Shown: in pieces, positions 1 to 10,140 of the stretch
Numbering within the stretch: the stretch's first letter is position 1
Layout of the letters: each line of letters opens with the position of its first letter
Assembly (NCBI GenBank): GCA_023399215.1
Contig: JAEWQJ010000026.1
Coordinates: 186,001-250,000 of the forward strand
Direction: 5' to 3'
DNA from: Methanobacteriota archaeon
GTDB taxonomy: Archaea > Halobacteriota > Methanosarcinia > Methanosarcinales > Methanosarcinaceae
Length of the DNA stretch: 64,000 bases
The notes under the pieces: model-generated
What the model was told of the DNA's origin: nothing
The model's database searches: none
Seen by the model: only the letters and a program-made list of their open reading frames with translations
Program-made: the position numbers and the translations under genes

Positions 1-32
1 ATGTAAATTTCTGGAACAAAAAGGTGAATATT

Positions 33-1844
33 ATGTTTTCTAAGTCAGAGTTTAGAGAAGTAATAAAGTCGATGGGTCTTGTTTTTGGAGATATTGGGAC
101 AAGCCCCATTTATACTTTGACCGTTATTTTCCTTCTAACAAGACCTACACACACTCACATAATAGGAGTTTTATCGTTAATTATCTGGACACTTATCGTA
201 CTTGTGACTATGGAATACGCCTGGCTTGCAATGAGTCTGGGTAAAAAAGGAGAAGGGGGTACAATAGTCTTAAAAGAAATACTCGTACCTCTACTCAAGT
301 CAAGTAGGAATGTAACTCTGGTCACATTATTAGCTTATATAGGAACATCTTTCCTCATGGGAGATGGAGTAATTACCCCTGCAATAAGTATTCTGAGCGC
401 AGTCGAAGGCTTGCGAATCATTCCTCAGTTTGAAAACATAGGTCAGGGAACTATTATACTTATTTCTGCCGTAATTGCAATAGCACTTTTTTCAGTTCAG
501 AGCAAAGGAATCGAAAAAATTACATGGGTTTTTGGACCTATAATGGTTCTATGGTTTGCAGCTATTGGATTTTCAGGTGTAGCCTCTATTTTCTATACAC
601 CAGAAGTACTTAAAGCCATCAATCCTTATTATGCTATCAGGTTCCTTCTGGACAATGGAATTGTAGGATTTTTTGTACTATCCGAAGTCATCCTGTGCGC
701 TACAGGAGGTGAAGCGTTATATGCTGATATGGGACACCTGGGAAGAGAGCCTATCTTAAAAGCCTGGAGATTCGTATTTGTAGCATTGGTTTTGAATTAT
801 CTCGGGCAGGGCGCATTTCTTATCCGAAACCCGGGTTCGACAAATTTTTTGTATCAGATGATAAACCAGCAGGCAAACATTTTTTATATCCCGTTCCTTC
901 TCCTGAGCATCGTAGCTACAATTATCGCTTCTCAGGCTATGATAAGCAGCATGTTCTCTATAGTATATCAGGGAATAACAACCCGGATAATTCCAATGCT
1001 GAAGATTGATTATACCTCCGGGGTATTTAAGTCCCAGATCTACATAAGTACCGTAAACTGGTTACTCCTCGTTTCTGTATTATTTATGATGCTTATATTC
1101 AAAGAATCGAGCAAACTTGCAGCTGCATACGGCCTGGCAGTTACAGGAACCATGTCTATTACAGGCATAATGATGACTTCGATATTTTATCATAGAAAAA
1201 ACATAACCAAAGCTATTATTTCGCTATTTATAACGTTTATTGATGTAGTGTTCCTTCTTTCAAATAGCTATAAAATCCCTCACGGAGGTTACTGGTCAGT
1301 CATCATAGCACTTTTCATCCTCTCTCTTATGCTCATATATACTTCGGGACAAAAGAAGCTATATAAGCTGATGAAGCTAATGAAGTCCAGAGATTTTCTT
1401 GAAAAATACAAACAGGTCTATGCTACTCAAAATAAAATCATGGGAACTGCCCTCTTCTTTACACGCGACATTGAAAGAATTCCCCAGTATATTTCCCATG
1501 TAATGTTTAAAAACAACATCATTTACGAAAATAACATTTTCATTTCCATTATCAAGTCAGATAGTCCTTTCGGAATAGAAACCTCGTTCACAAAAGAACC
1601 GGCAAAAGGGTTAAAAATTTTGGAGATACGAGCAGGATATATGGAGATTGTTGATGTTGAAAAGATCCTTAAAGACCAGGGCATTGGTGAAAAAACCATC
1701 TTCTACGGAGTAGAAGATATCTTTACCAATAATTTAATCTGGAGAATCTTTTCCATAATTAAAAAGGTATCGCCTTCCTTTGTCCAGTTTTACAAGCTAC
1801 CTACTGACGAACTTCATGGAGTTATGACGAGGTTCGAAATGTAA
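33..1844 (+). CDS. kup: Kup-type potassium uptake permease
   Basis: Predicted K+ uptake permease of the KUP/HAK/KT family, acting in the cytoplasmic membrane, probably as a K+/H+ symporter as in bacterial Kup. The 603-residue product has the family length. The signature GDIGTSPIY lies at residues 19-27, about 12 hydrophobic segments fill residues 15-440, and a soluble C-terminal domain follows (about 440-603). I chose the ATG at 33 because AAGGTGA lies 5 bases upstream at 21-27; a GTG at 24 overlaps that site and is less likely. It stands alone, and more than 1 kb without a convincing gene follows it. No regulator or partner is visible. Confidence 0.93.
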   Translation: MFSKSEFREVIKSMGLVFGDIGTSPIYTLTVIFLLTRPTHTHIIGVLSLIIWTLIVLVTMEYAWLAMSLGKKGEGGTIVLKEILVPLLKSSRNVTLVTLLAYIGTSFLMGDGVITPAISILSAVEGLRIIPQFENIGQGTIILISAVIAIALFSVQSKGIEKITWVFGPIMVLWFAAIGFSGVASIFYTPEVLKAINPYYAIRFLLDNGIVGFFVLSEVILCATGGEALYADMGHLGREPILKAWRFVFVALVLNYLGQGAFLIRNPGSTNFLYQMINQQANIFYIPFLLLSIVATIIASQAMISSMFSIVYQGITTRIIPMLKIDYTSGVFKSQIYISTVNWLLLVSVLFMMLIFKESSKLAAAYGLAVTGTMSITGIMMTSIFYHRKNITKAIISLFITFIDVVFLLSNSYKIPHGGYWSVIIALFILSLMLIYTSGQKKLYKLMKLMKSRDFLEKYKQVYATQNKIMGTALFFTRDIERIPQYISHVMFKNNIIYENNIFISIIKSDSPFGIETSFTKEPAKGLKILEIRAGYMEIVDVEKILKDQGIGEKTIFYGVEDIFTNNLIWRIFSIIKKVSPSFVQFYKLPTDELHGVMTRFEM

Positions 1845-2700
1845 AAAAGGATTAAAAACGGACATATACACTCCGATCTTCAACATGAATTTAAGACGAA
1901 AATACACCCTCATGAAATTAAGGTAGTAATCAGAAACCTTAGTTTCATGATTCTCTTTTTTCTCGTGATCACACATGGCATTGCAGCAACTGAAGATAAC
2001 ATGTACACAAATATAACATGTACACAAATTTGAGCGTCTGTAAAGCTGAAAAAATGATCGAAGAAGAAATGTCTTCATTCTTGATGTCCGTACTCTGGAT
2101 GAATTCATTGTAGTTCATATAAAAGGAGCAGTAATGATTACTAATAGCAAGCCTTAAGAATCCACCTGTAGAGCCTGCTTTACCCCCAGAGAACGATAAG
2201 AATTGTTTTTTCACAGTTACTGGCAGATCGAACAGACGAGTTGTCAGATGATTGTAATGCAAAGATACTTGTCTATTCTTTTGCGTTAAAAGCAGTTTAG
2301 TTGAATTATCTTCACATTCAAGCTTATTTACAAAACTGCTTGCAACCAGATATCCTGTGTCTATCCAGAATTTGATTTTCCCTTCATATTATTGACGTTC
2401 ATGTAGCCTGCGTTTGCCAGAATCTTGCTCGCATTGACATTTTTTTGGCTTCTGGTCTTGCTAACAACGCAGGACACGACAGGACGCAGAAGACTGCTGG
2501 AAATGATGCATGGATTATAATACATACATCTTATGTGCTGTAAAATTACGCGGTTTCTTTTTTATAAACATCTTTGAATATTGGTTGCGCCATATGTTCA
2601 AATAAAATACTTGTGGCCAAATCTTCCAACTATCAAAGATCAAGCAATAATTTCAAACTTAAAGTTAGTTTAAAAATCGAATTCTTAGAGGATATGGACA
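1845..2700. other. Long gap without a convincing gene
   Basis: Apart from the promoter/leader element that begins around 2530, I see no convincing gene here. Short frames on the minus strand (around 1969-2262) lack a good ribosome binding site and resemble no family I know. An exact 17-base direct duplication (ATAACATGTACACAAAT) occupies 1996-2012 and 2013-2029. Confidence 0.5.
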
Positions 2701-2704
2701 CAAA

Positions 2705-2820
2705 TATTATAAAGAATTTGAAATAAGTAGTTTATGGAGTTCAAAAGTACTTTCCAGGTAACCCGAACTCCATAACAGATGCCCTAAGAAGCAGTTACTA
2801 TCTTAGCTTTGCATATTATA
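2705..2820 (+). promoter_or_regulatory. Promoter plus hairpin leader element, copy 1
   Basis: First of three related elements in the window. A TATA box (TATTATAAAG, 2705-2714) is followed about 18 bases later by an 11-bp perfect inverted repeat, TTATGGAGTTC (2732-2742) and GAACTCCATAA (2765-2775), with a 22-base loop containing CTTTCCAGGTA. A conserved tail (TGCCCTAAGA, then TAGCTTTGCATA) runs to about 2820. Weaker similarity to copy 2 extends upstream to about 2530. Archaeal transcription starts about 25 bases after TATA, so the hairpin should form the 5' end of the transcript of the gene at 2926. Confidence 0.7.
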
Positions 2821-2925
2821 TTTAAGCTTGCACGATTCTGCTTCCTGGGTAAAATAAAGAAGAGAACTTTTGACTTAGAAGATATAGCAGGGATCAACTA
2901 TATTTATCCTTAAAGGGTGATGACA

Positions 2926-3567
2926 ATGAATAAAACAATAAAATATATGATTATTTTTGTTGGAGCAGTTTCTTTGATAATGTTAAGTGTTCTAGCGTTG
3001 TCAGGCTCGCAAGATGGTATTAAACAAGCAAATAGTCCCTTACAAGAGAATAATAAACTTACAAATAATAATATGCCTTTATACAGCGAATCCAGTGCAT
3101 CCCTTGTACCACTAAGTTCTAAGGAACTAAGCAGCGAATCATATACAATTTTAGTAGGTACAGTGAAGGAAATAAATCCAAGCAGGTGGAATTCTGACGA
3201 TGGAAAAAGACCTAATGGTATTGATTCATTTAGCCTGGAGCATCTTATCTACACAGACATCACTATAAGTGTAGACAAGTATCTTAAGAATCCACTGTCA
3301 TCCAAAGAGGTGACAGTAAGAGTTGATGGCGGAACAGTTGGAAATGATACCTATATGGCTATGTATGAACCAAGCTTTAACTCGAATGAAAAAGTTTTAC
3401 TTTATTTAATAAAAGACGCTACCAACCGTACTAAGGATATTAGTCCTGAGCATTACAGAGTTACAGGGTGTATGCAAGGTAAGTTCATATTGACTGATGA
3501 TGGGAAAGCCGTAAGACCTGATAAAACTGTCAATCAGGATGAATTATTGAACGCAATTAAAGAATAA
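2926..3567 (+). CDS. Secreted or membrane-anchored hypothetical protein
   Basis: A 213-residue protein I do not recognise. Residues about 7-27 form an N-terminal hydrophobic segment (uncleaved anchor or signal peptide), so the rest is probably extracytoplasmic. A serine/asparagine-rich linker (about 28-65) precedes a domain containing TVKEINPSRWNS and KVLLYLIKD that could be a beta-rich fold. I chose ATG 2926 because AAAGGGTGA ends 5 bases upstream; GTG 2917 and ATG 2920 fall inside that site. The hairpin leader element lies about 150 bases upstream, suggesting a structured 5' UTR. Function unknown. Confidence 0.75.
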   Translation: MNKTIKYMIIFVGAVSLIMLSVLALSGSQDGIKQANSPLQENNKLTNNNMPLYSESSASLVPLSSKELSSESYTILVGTVKEINPSRWNSDDGKRPNGIDSFSLEHLIYTDITISVDKYLKNPLSSKEVTVRVDGGTVGNDTYMAMYEPSFNSNEKVLLYLIKDATNRTKDISPEHYRVTGCMQGKFILTDDGKAVRPDKTVNQDELLNAIKE

Positions 3568-3782
3568 AACAAACCTGTATAACTCTGCTTTTTCACAAAA
3601 TAACGTAGGATGAGAGGGTAATTCTGTAACTTATGGCATTACCCTCCTCCCGCACCATCCGGCAATTTAGCTATAATCTGGTTTTCTTTTTATACGCGCA
3701 GGTATAAATACTCACAATACACGCACATACATATTAACACGCCCGCACGATATTAGTTCTAGAATTAACACTCCTGAAACCG

Positions 3783-4904
3783 TTAACGTCTTTTTAAGAT
3801 AAATGCCGCTATTAATAGGAATACCAGGTTCGTCAGTCTAAACCCAGGCAGGGATTCTTCTACAGGATCCGGTTTTGTTTCGACAGTTATAGGTAGATTA
3901 AGCGTATAATCTTCGGCGTTTTCAGTATCTTCCCCGAAATAATAAACCACCCTTCCCTCAACATTAAAGTCTCCAGGCTGGTTGGTTTCAATCCTTACTT
4001 CAATGTCCCTGCCCTGTCCGGGCTCAAGCTCGTAGGTTGTCGTATACTGTCCTGCGCCAGACTGGACAAACTCCGAGGAAGAGACGCTCATTCCTGAAGG
4101 TGGAATAATTATTACCTGGACGTGCATGACAGGTTTTGTGATAAGATTAACGGCTGAAAGCTTGAGCAGAATGTCTTCTCCAGAAACAACCCTGGTCTTT
4201 TCACCGTGAAGATTGACACTTGCAGAGGGCGGTGCAGCAGATTTTGAATTTTCAGTTGATCCTGAACTTTCCAAAGCCTCTTTTTTTACAGGTTCGGATT
4301 GTACATATGTGTTATTCTCTACTATAGTGTACTCCGAATGTTCTATATGATACGAATTTCCTGTGCGATGTGAATAATCGCTCTCTGTATCCTCTGCGAC
4401 TCCTATATCTCCTGAAGTTTGATTTCCCGTACCTTCGGTTCCTACTTCCTCATCCACTGAAGACTGATTTTCCTGGTTCTCGGAAGACACCGTTTCGTTA
4501 TTTTCCGAGGAATTTGTTTCGGTTTCCTCGACGGATTTTACTCCTGTATCTTTCGAAGAATTTGTTTCGGTTTCATCATCAGGTTCTATTTCCGTATTTT
4601 CCGAGAGATTTGTTTCGGTCTCTTTATCAGGTGCGATCTCCGTATTTTTAGTGAGCTGAGTTTCTTCGCTTTCGGTCTCATCATTTCCTGAGCTTTGCGT
4701 GTCTGCATCTTCGGAGGATTCTAACTGCTCGTCGGAGTTCTGTGCCTCCTCTAAAGGCTGTTTTTCTTCTGAAGCCTCTGTTTTATTCTCGTAAGAACTT
4801 GCCGAAATATTAGATGACGCAAATACACACGAAATGGTACTTACCAGGAAACAACCAATCAAGAGATAAACTATTAGAGTTTTTAAAATAGCCCTCTCAG
4901 ACAT
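3783..4904 (-). CDS. Acidic surface protein with C-terminal PGF/TM anchor
   Basis: A 373-residue exported protein. A signal peptide covers residues about 1-30. A low-complexity Ser/Thr/Glu stalk (about 31-205) carries imperfect repeats around ETETNSS and many N-x-S/T sites, and probably forms a glycosylated spacer. A beta-sandwich-like domain (about 225-345) follows, then a C-terminal LPGF motif, hydrophobic helix and KRR end. That tripartite tail resembles the PGF-CTERM signal processed by archaeosortase, but it has PGFR rather than PGFG, so cleavage is less certain. The start has GGTGAT upstream. The next gene (5066-5869), same strand, has the same architecture and is probably a paralogue. 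Confidence 0.75.
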   Translation of the reverse strand: MSERAILKTLIVYLLIGCFLVSTISCVFASSNISASSYENKTEASEEKQPLEEAQNSDEQLESSEDADTQSSGNDETESEETQLTKNTEIAPDKETETNLSENTEIEPDDETETNSSKDTGVKSVEETETNSSENNETVSSENQENQSSVDEEVGTEGTGNQTSGDIGVAEDTESDYSHRTGNSYHIEHSEYTIVENNTYVQSEPVKKEALESSGSTENSKSAAPPSASVNLHGEKTRVVSGEDILLKLSAVNLITKPVMHVQVIIIPPSGMSVSSSEFVQSGAGQYTTTYELEPGQGRDIEVRIETNQPGDFNVEGRVVYYFGEDTENAEDYTLNLPITVETKPDPVEESLPGFRLTNLVFLLIAAFILKRR

Positions 4905-5065
4905 TCTATCACCTTTTTTGGGCTGCCGTCTGTAAATATCCAGTATAAGCTTAAGTGAAAGGTTTCTCTGGATTACGGATGCCTTTCTTAACTACAAAAA
5001 TTTAAAAAAGGAAAAATGTATTTATTTTCCCTGCAATCGCGTTTAAACGCTTTTTTTAACCTTAG

Positions 5066-5869
5066 TTACTTCCTCTTAATAGCATAAACCCCTAACAGGC
5101 CTATAGCTGCAATTAATATTCCAAATCCGGGAGCACTAAATGAACCCTGTCCTTCAGCTTTTACTCCTCCAGTTTCTTCAGTTTCAGTGTCTTCATTATC
5201 ATCAGAGCTGGGAGCTTCTTCGGGATTTTCAGAAGCTTCCTTGACTTCAAAGGGATGGCTGAGTGAAATAGGGTTGTAACTATCCTTATTGTCTCCAGGC
5301 CAGTAGAGACCGCTGAAATGTACCGTATAGGTACCTACTTTTTCTCCTTTGAGATCAATAGAGATTGTCCGGGCGCTTCCTGGGGGCACTGAAAATGTTC
5401 CGTAGGCTGTACCTGCTGCACCAGTTTGAGCAAAATCCTGTCCATATACATGAATTCCAGAGGGTACGCTAATCCTTGCATCCACATTTAGAGTCACATC
5501 ATTGAGGGACGGATTATCAATATAGAGTTCAACAAGGCCATCTTCGTCTTTGGTTATGACATCATTAACCGGCCTCAGTACAACAGTCGGTCCCACCCTG
5601 AATTTCTGTTCAGCCACAGGAGTTTCTGTCGCAGTTTCAGTCTGGTTTATGGACTCATTCTGGTTTACGGATTTACTCTGGTTTATATGACATGTTTTAT
5701 TCTGTGATGCGGATTGATTAACGGACTTATTGACGGATTCGTTGGTCTTTAAAACCTTTGATGCCGTTTCGTTTACCACTGGGTTATCGGCTGCACCGGC
5801 AACAGCAATTGAGAGTACAGCCCCATAAATAAAAATCAACATCAATAGCATGAGCAAATATTTTTTCAA
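5066..5869 (-). CDS. PGF-CTERM cell-surface protein
   Basis: A 267-residue exported protein with a signal peptide (about 1-25), an Asn/Ser/Thr-rich stalk full of N-x-S/T sites (about 30-80), a beta-rich domain (about 88-210), an acidic linker, and a C-terminal APGFG motif, hydrophobic helix and KRK end at 246-267. This fits the PGF-CTERM sorting signal that archaeosortase exchanges for a lipid anchor. Translation probably starts at a TTG (5867-5869), preceded by a strong AGGAGG site 8 bases away. It is transcribed toward the related gene at 3783-4904, about 160 bases downstream; the two may be expressed together. Confidence 0.8.
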   Translation of the reverse strand: MKKYLLMLLMLIFIYGAVLSIAVAGAADNPVVNETASKVLKTNESVNKSVNQSASQNKTCHINQSKSVNQNESINQTETATETPVAEQKFRVGPTVVLRPVNDVITKDEDGLVELYIDNPSLNDVTLNVDARISVPSGIHVYGQDFAQTGAAGTAYGTFSVPPGSARTISIDLKGEKVGTYTVHFSGLYWPGDNKDSYNPISLSHPFEVKEASENPEEAPSSDDNEDTETEETGGVKAEGQGSFSAPGFGILIAAIGLLGVYAIKRK

Positions 5870-6549
5870 TTTTGATACCTCCTTCCAGGGGTATTAAATT
5901 ACCTGTACAATAGCTTTTTGAAATAATTTTTTCTAAAATTCTCATTGTTGATTTTACAGAGAAAAATTTACTTTAAATCAACAGTTTCCAGCACGTAATG
6001 AGCATCTTGGTTTAATTTATTTTCGGATATTTTGAGAATATCCTAAATATCCCACGTACATTTCACAGTAATCGTAGATGATAAATGTGATTTAATGTGA
6101 CAGTATTTTAAGTGTGTACCTTTTCCCGAGATATTTGCAGTTTTATAGTCATCCATTTCTGCAGTATTTGTACGCCTGAATCCCCTCCGTTTCTGTGAAT
6201 GTTCATCTCATACACAGATATAAACATTCAAATAAAATTTAGCTAAAATTTCAAACCACAAATTTTATCTGTATAAAATAATGTAATTGATTAAGTAATA
6301 TTTTATGACTGATGTATATAAATTAAAAGCCGAATGACTTTATCCTGGCTTTATATACCGTTCCTGGTGATAAACGATCCCTACGTTATCATGTCTCCAG
6401 GTTTTGGTTTTTAGCCTTATGGACTTGCTTTTTACTGTTTTACGCTACAGCAATTTGAAGTCAAAACTGAAAATTAGCCCGCCTTGCTTTACAAAAATAT
6501 GGATTCTCGAGTCTAGAACCTAACTTGAGAATCTCACAAAGGTGAGAAG
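5870..6549. other. Divergent intergenic region
   Basis: About 680 AT-rich bases separate the leftward PGF-CTERM gene from the rightward hydrolase gene. A TATA-like CTTTATATAC lies near 6350, far from the hydrolase start. I see no RNA gene or repeat of note. Confidence 0.4.
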
Positions 6550-7812
6550 ATGAAGACCCAATTAGCACCATTAACTATCAACTCTGAGAATAAAACCGAG
6601 ACCCTATTTAGTCAATCTGATAAGCTGGGGATTTTTTTTCATAATCCTGCTTCGTTCCGAGTACCGGGTATGTACTCTCCCCTAGTGAAAAGCAGTAGAA
6701 TTGGCCTTGTTTGCGGTGATGTGGCAGAGTATAAGCTTAAGATAAAGGTTGGATCTGGAGAATACGACTACATTGCACTCACCAACTATGTAAAAGAAAA
6801 GAGCGTATGGAGCACAACCCAAAATAAAAATTTAATAATCCTGCCCGGGCAGGCCTTGACTGAAAGTTTCTATTCCGACATGGCGATATACTATGCTCAG
6901 CTAGGATACAGTACATATATTTTGGATCGAAGAGAGACAAATGTTCCGGTAAATGAAACTGATTTCAGTTACATGGAAAACTGGACTATTGACAGTTACC
7001 TGAAGGATACATACAATGGCATCGCTGTGTCAAGAATTCATACAGCTTTCCTGAGTGATAAAGCAGTAGAGGACATCGAAGTTACGGCAATTGGCCACAG
7101 TCATGGGGCTTTGATCCTTACCGCTTATGGAGCTAGCAAGTACAACAACCTTGTTTTAGGTTCGGTTAACAGAATGGTACCTGTTGATATCATTATTAAG
7201 TACGAGCCTAAACATTCTGAGTTAATAAGATCTCAGGTACAGGAATTTGACACAATCTCCAGATGTTTGGAAAACAGGACATATAACAGCAACAGTATGG
7301 CTTTCATGATGCAGATAGCCAGTCTGGCTTTAACCGATCCTGACCGAGAATCTGTTTTTCAACCTGACCTTACAAACAGACAATTATTCCGGCTTATGGC
7401 TACCCAGACTCATACATTCAATGCATATCCCTATACTCCGAATTATCACTACTGGAGCGGAGATCTGGACGGCCTTTACTATGTTGACGAAAATAAGTTA
7501 CTTAACTTGACCTTAACTGGAGGGGCTGTTCCGTACGCACCTAAGCACCTGGATCTTTATATGGCCGGCCTGATGGGAAATGTGGAAGGCTATAAGATTG
7601 ACTTTTCAAGAATAAGCTCCCCTGTTCTTTATATCGGGCTTGGGGGAGGTTTCAGTGACTACGGCTCCTGGTGGTACAAAAACAAAGTCGGAAAAATAAA
7701 TGATAAGGTTACTTCCATAAGCTGGAAGAACCAGGGTCACGGTAGCATAGCCCTTGACTATAACTCTCGCGAGTTATGGGTAATTATACACAACTGGATA
7801 ATGAGCAATTAG
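6550..7812 (+). CDS. Alpha/beta-hydrolase fold protein
   Basis: A 420-residue predicted hydrolase. The nucleophile elbow GHSHG at 182-186 puts the catalytic Ser at 184, and a late His in NQGHGS (about 397) fits the third member of a Ser-Asp-His triad. No signal peptide is visible, so it is probably cytoplasmic. The substrate cannot be read from the sequence; esterase, thioesterase or peptidase are all possible. AGGTGAGAAG lies just before ATG 6550. It stands alone between divergent and convergent neighbours. A 23-base segment covering the stop codon is repeated immediately downstream (7809-7854). Confidence 0.75.
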   Translation: MKTQLAPLTINSENKTETLFSQSDKLGIFFHNPASFRVPGMYSPLVKSSRIGLVCGDVAEYKLKIKVGSGEYDYIALTNYVKEKSVWSTTQNKNLIILPGQALTESFYSDMAIYYAQLGYSTYILDRRETNVPVNETDFSYMENWTIDSYLKDTYNGIAVSRIHTAFLSDKAVEDIEVTAIGHSHGALILTAYGASKYNNLVLGSVNRMVPVDIIIKYEPKHSELIRSQVQEFDTISRCLENRTYNSNSMAFMMQIASLALTDPDRESVFQPDLTNRQLFRLMATQTHTFNAYPYTPNYHYWSGDLDGLYYVDENKLLNLTLTGGAVPYAPKHLDLYMAGLMGNVEGYKIDFSRISSPVLYIGLGGGFSDYGSWWYKNKVGKINDKVTSISWKNQGHGSIALDYNSRELWVIIHNWIMSN

Positions 7813-7854
7813 TTCTGAAAAATAAGAATCATTGGTTCTGAAAAATAAGAGCCT
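7809..7854 (+). repeat. Tandem 23-bp duplication across a stop codon
   Basis: Two adjacent units starting ATTAGTTCTGAAAAATAAG and ATTGGTTCTGAAAAATAAG differ at three positions. The first unit contains the TAG stop of the hydrolase gene. Confidence 0.7.
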
Positions 7855-7983
7855 GGAAAGGAAAAATCTGGAAAAATATTCCATATCTTAATAACTGAAA
7901 AAAATATTCAATATATTATAATAGTTTACCGACTCAAAACCAACGGAGTTAATAAAAATTAGGGGAAAGAGCTCTTGCCTGTT

Positions 7984-9420
7984 TCAGGCTGAAGCTCCAT
8001 CAGTTCTTGTGGCATATTTTGTTTTTAAAAGTGCTCTCAGGAAATATTCTGCCCACACATACATCAATAGAGAGCCTATTCCATTGCCTATGACTAATCC
8101 CCACCAGGCTCCAACCTGCCCCATATTAAAGGTAAAAGCCAGGAGAGCTGCAAAGAGAGGAGTGAAGATAATAGTTCTGAGGAGGGTTGCAATCAGGGAA
8201 TTAAGACCTTTTCCTGCTCCCTGGAAAAAAGAGGAGGAAAAGAGGCCGAGTGCAAGCATGGGATAGAAGATACACATAACACGCAGGAAGTGGGCAAGAT
8301 CGCCAGTTATGTGGGTTGCACCTTCGGACTGTGTAAATATGGATGCTATCGGCATGGAGAATGCAAATATAAGTATTCCGACTACACATTCTATAAAGAA
8401 TCCAAGCCTGGTTGAGTACGAAAGGGCAATCTTTGCCTTTATATAATCATGAGCTCCGATTGCAGCTCCACATACGGAAATTACAGCAGTTGCCATTCCC
8501 ATTAAAGGAGCAGTTGCAATTGTCGCTATTCTCCATCCTGTCGCATAGATCGCAACTCCATCAGTGCTACTTACAAGCACAATAATGTAGTTCATGAACA
8601 TCATTGACAGGGACATAGAAAGTTGCTGGGCTGAAGCCGGAAGTGCAACATTGAAGATATCTTTTACAATGCTTTTCTCAAAGCGGAAATCCTTGAAGTT
8701 AAAGGCTACATAGGTATCCTTCCTGAAGAACAGCCAGTTTGCCATCATAACACAGGATATCCCTATAGAAAAAACAGTAGCCCAGGCTGCACCTGCAATT
8801 CCCATGTTCAGAGTATATATGAATATGGGATCAAGGATAACGTTCAGTACTCCGCCTAAAATCATAGCCTGCATAGCTCGTTTCGAATCGCCCTCGCTTC
8901 GAAGAATCGCATTGGCTACATTGGAAAAGAAAATTATAATGCTTCCAAGAAAAATAGCTCTGGCATATGCTACTGCAAGCCCGGTAGCTTTTCCAGCTCC
9001 TGCAAGGGCAAAGAGCTGAGGGGCAAAGAGATAAAATGGTACTGTAAATGCAATAGAGAGCAGGATAATTATAATTATGGTATGTACGGCTACATTGTCT
9101 GCACCAGCTTTATCCCTGGCTCCGATCATACGGGAGATTGCAGATCCTCCTCCTATGCCTATTCCATTTGATAAAGCCATGCTTATAAAGAAAAACGGAA
9201 ATACAAAACCCATTGCTGCAAGGGCATCGGCTCCAAGCCCAGAAACCCAGTAAGTATCAATAAGGCTGTAAATTGTCTGCACGGACATGGCAACTATCAT
9301 TGGGATTGACAGCTTTACTATAGCTTTTTTCGGATCGCCCTGCAGGATTTTTACGCCACTCGTCTCTTTTTTTCCTGAGTAGCCGGCAGAAACTTTACTT
9401 TCATCTTCATTAATTTTCAT
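7984..9420 (-). CDS. MATE-family multidrug/Na+ antiporter
   Basis: A 478-residue membrane protein with about 12 hydrophobic segments in two pseudo-symmetric halves, the normal length for the MATE family. It begins with a roughly 30-residue hydrophilic tail (to about KILQGDPKKAI), then IPMIVAMSVQTIYSLIDTYW, the typical first helix. MATE transporters export cationic compounds in exchange for Na+ or H+; the substrate here is unknown. A second MATE gene, only distantly similar, lies at 59205-60695. No regulator is adjacent. Confidence 0.9.
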   Translation of the reverse strand: MKINEDESKVSAGYSGKKETSGVKILQGDPKKAIVKLSIPMIVAMSVQTIYSLIDTYWVSGLGADALAAMGFVFPFFFISMALSNGIGIGGGSAISRMIGARDKAGADNVAVHTIIIIILLSIAFTVPFYLFAPQLFALAGAGKATGLAVAYARAIFLGSIIIFFSNVANAILRSEGDSKRAMQAMILGGVLNVILDPIFIYTLNMGIAGAAWATVFSIGISCVMMANWLFFRKDTYVAFNFKDFRFEKSIVKDIFNVALPASAQQLSMSLSMMFMNYIIVLVSSTDGVAIYATGWRIATIATAPLMGMATAVISVCGAAIGAHDYIKAKIALSYSTRLGFFIECVVGILIFAFSMPIASIFTQSEGATHITGDLAHFLRVMCIFYPMLALGLFSSSFFQGAGKGLNSLIATLLRTIIFTPLFAALLAFTFNMGQVGAWWGLVIGNGIGSLLMYVWAEYFLRALLKTKYATRTDGASA

Positions 9421-10003
9421 CTATTGCATCTTCCTTAATAAATCGTTTTTAAAACAGGTACTTAAGTTTTTAAGCCAGTTTTCTGTAGTTGTCGGCTCTT
9501 CTGTATTGAAAATTAACGGTATGCTCTCCCCCTCACATATAGGCACAGTTATCTATTATTCAAACGTCCCTGCAGGTATGAACTCCCGACTTTTGCTCTA
9601 TTCTCCCAGTTCTTTTATTTCAGAATCACATCAAATATCCGCAGTACACTTCGGGTCGTAGAGCCGTACTCGAATGATACTTTCCCCCTCTTTGATCTCA
9701 GGAACGTAATGTTGATACGTACCTAAATTATTTACTAGGATTGTTCGATTTCTAACTAAATAGCCCAGATTATATATATATTTTCCTGATTTTTAGAAAC
9801 AGTTACAGAATACTGTCACACAGACTAGAAGTATATAATATTGGCTCAGTTCGTACAAGCTTTCAGCATTAGTCGCCATCAAAAAACGTTTCTCCTGAAA
9901 ATAAGTATGGACTTGCTTTCAGAAATATCTCTCCTGACAACAGATTTTTACGATAAAACAGGCGCATTAGCTTTGACAAAACGGTATCTTCAAGTGTCCA
10001 GAC

Positions 10004-10093
10004 TTTCAGAATCCAAGCTTTCAGAATCCAAGCTTCCAGAGTTCATACTTCCATAATTCATACTTCCATAATTCATACTTTCAGGGTGCAGGC
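10004..10093. repeat. 15-bp degenerate tandem array (6 units)
   Basis: Six 15-base units: TTTCAGAATCCAAGC twice, TTCCAGAGTTCATAC, TTCCATAATTCATAC twice, and TTTCAGGGTGCAGGC. The array lies about 50 bases upstream of the TATA box of the dehydrogenase gene. Confidence 0.8.
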
Positions 10094-10140
10094 AGAGAAA
10101 AATAAAGCATTTTAAGGTACGTTATATGACTGATAAAGTC

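Noticed and set aside
1969..2262. 97-residue minus-strand frame with some protein-like stretches
   Set aside because: No good start site and no recognisable motif; it overlaps an exact 17-bp tandem duplication.
4370..4651. 93-residue Arg/Leu/Phe-rich frame
   Set aside because: It is antisense to the acidic stalk repeats of the surface protein, which accounts for its odd composition.
9841..10056. 71-residue frame ending in SES-type repeats
   Set aside because: Its end is simply the translated 15-bp tandem array; no ribosome site or conserved part.
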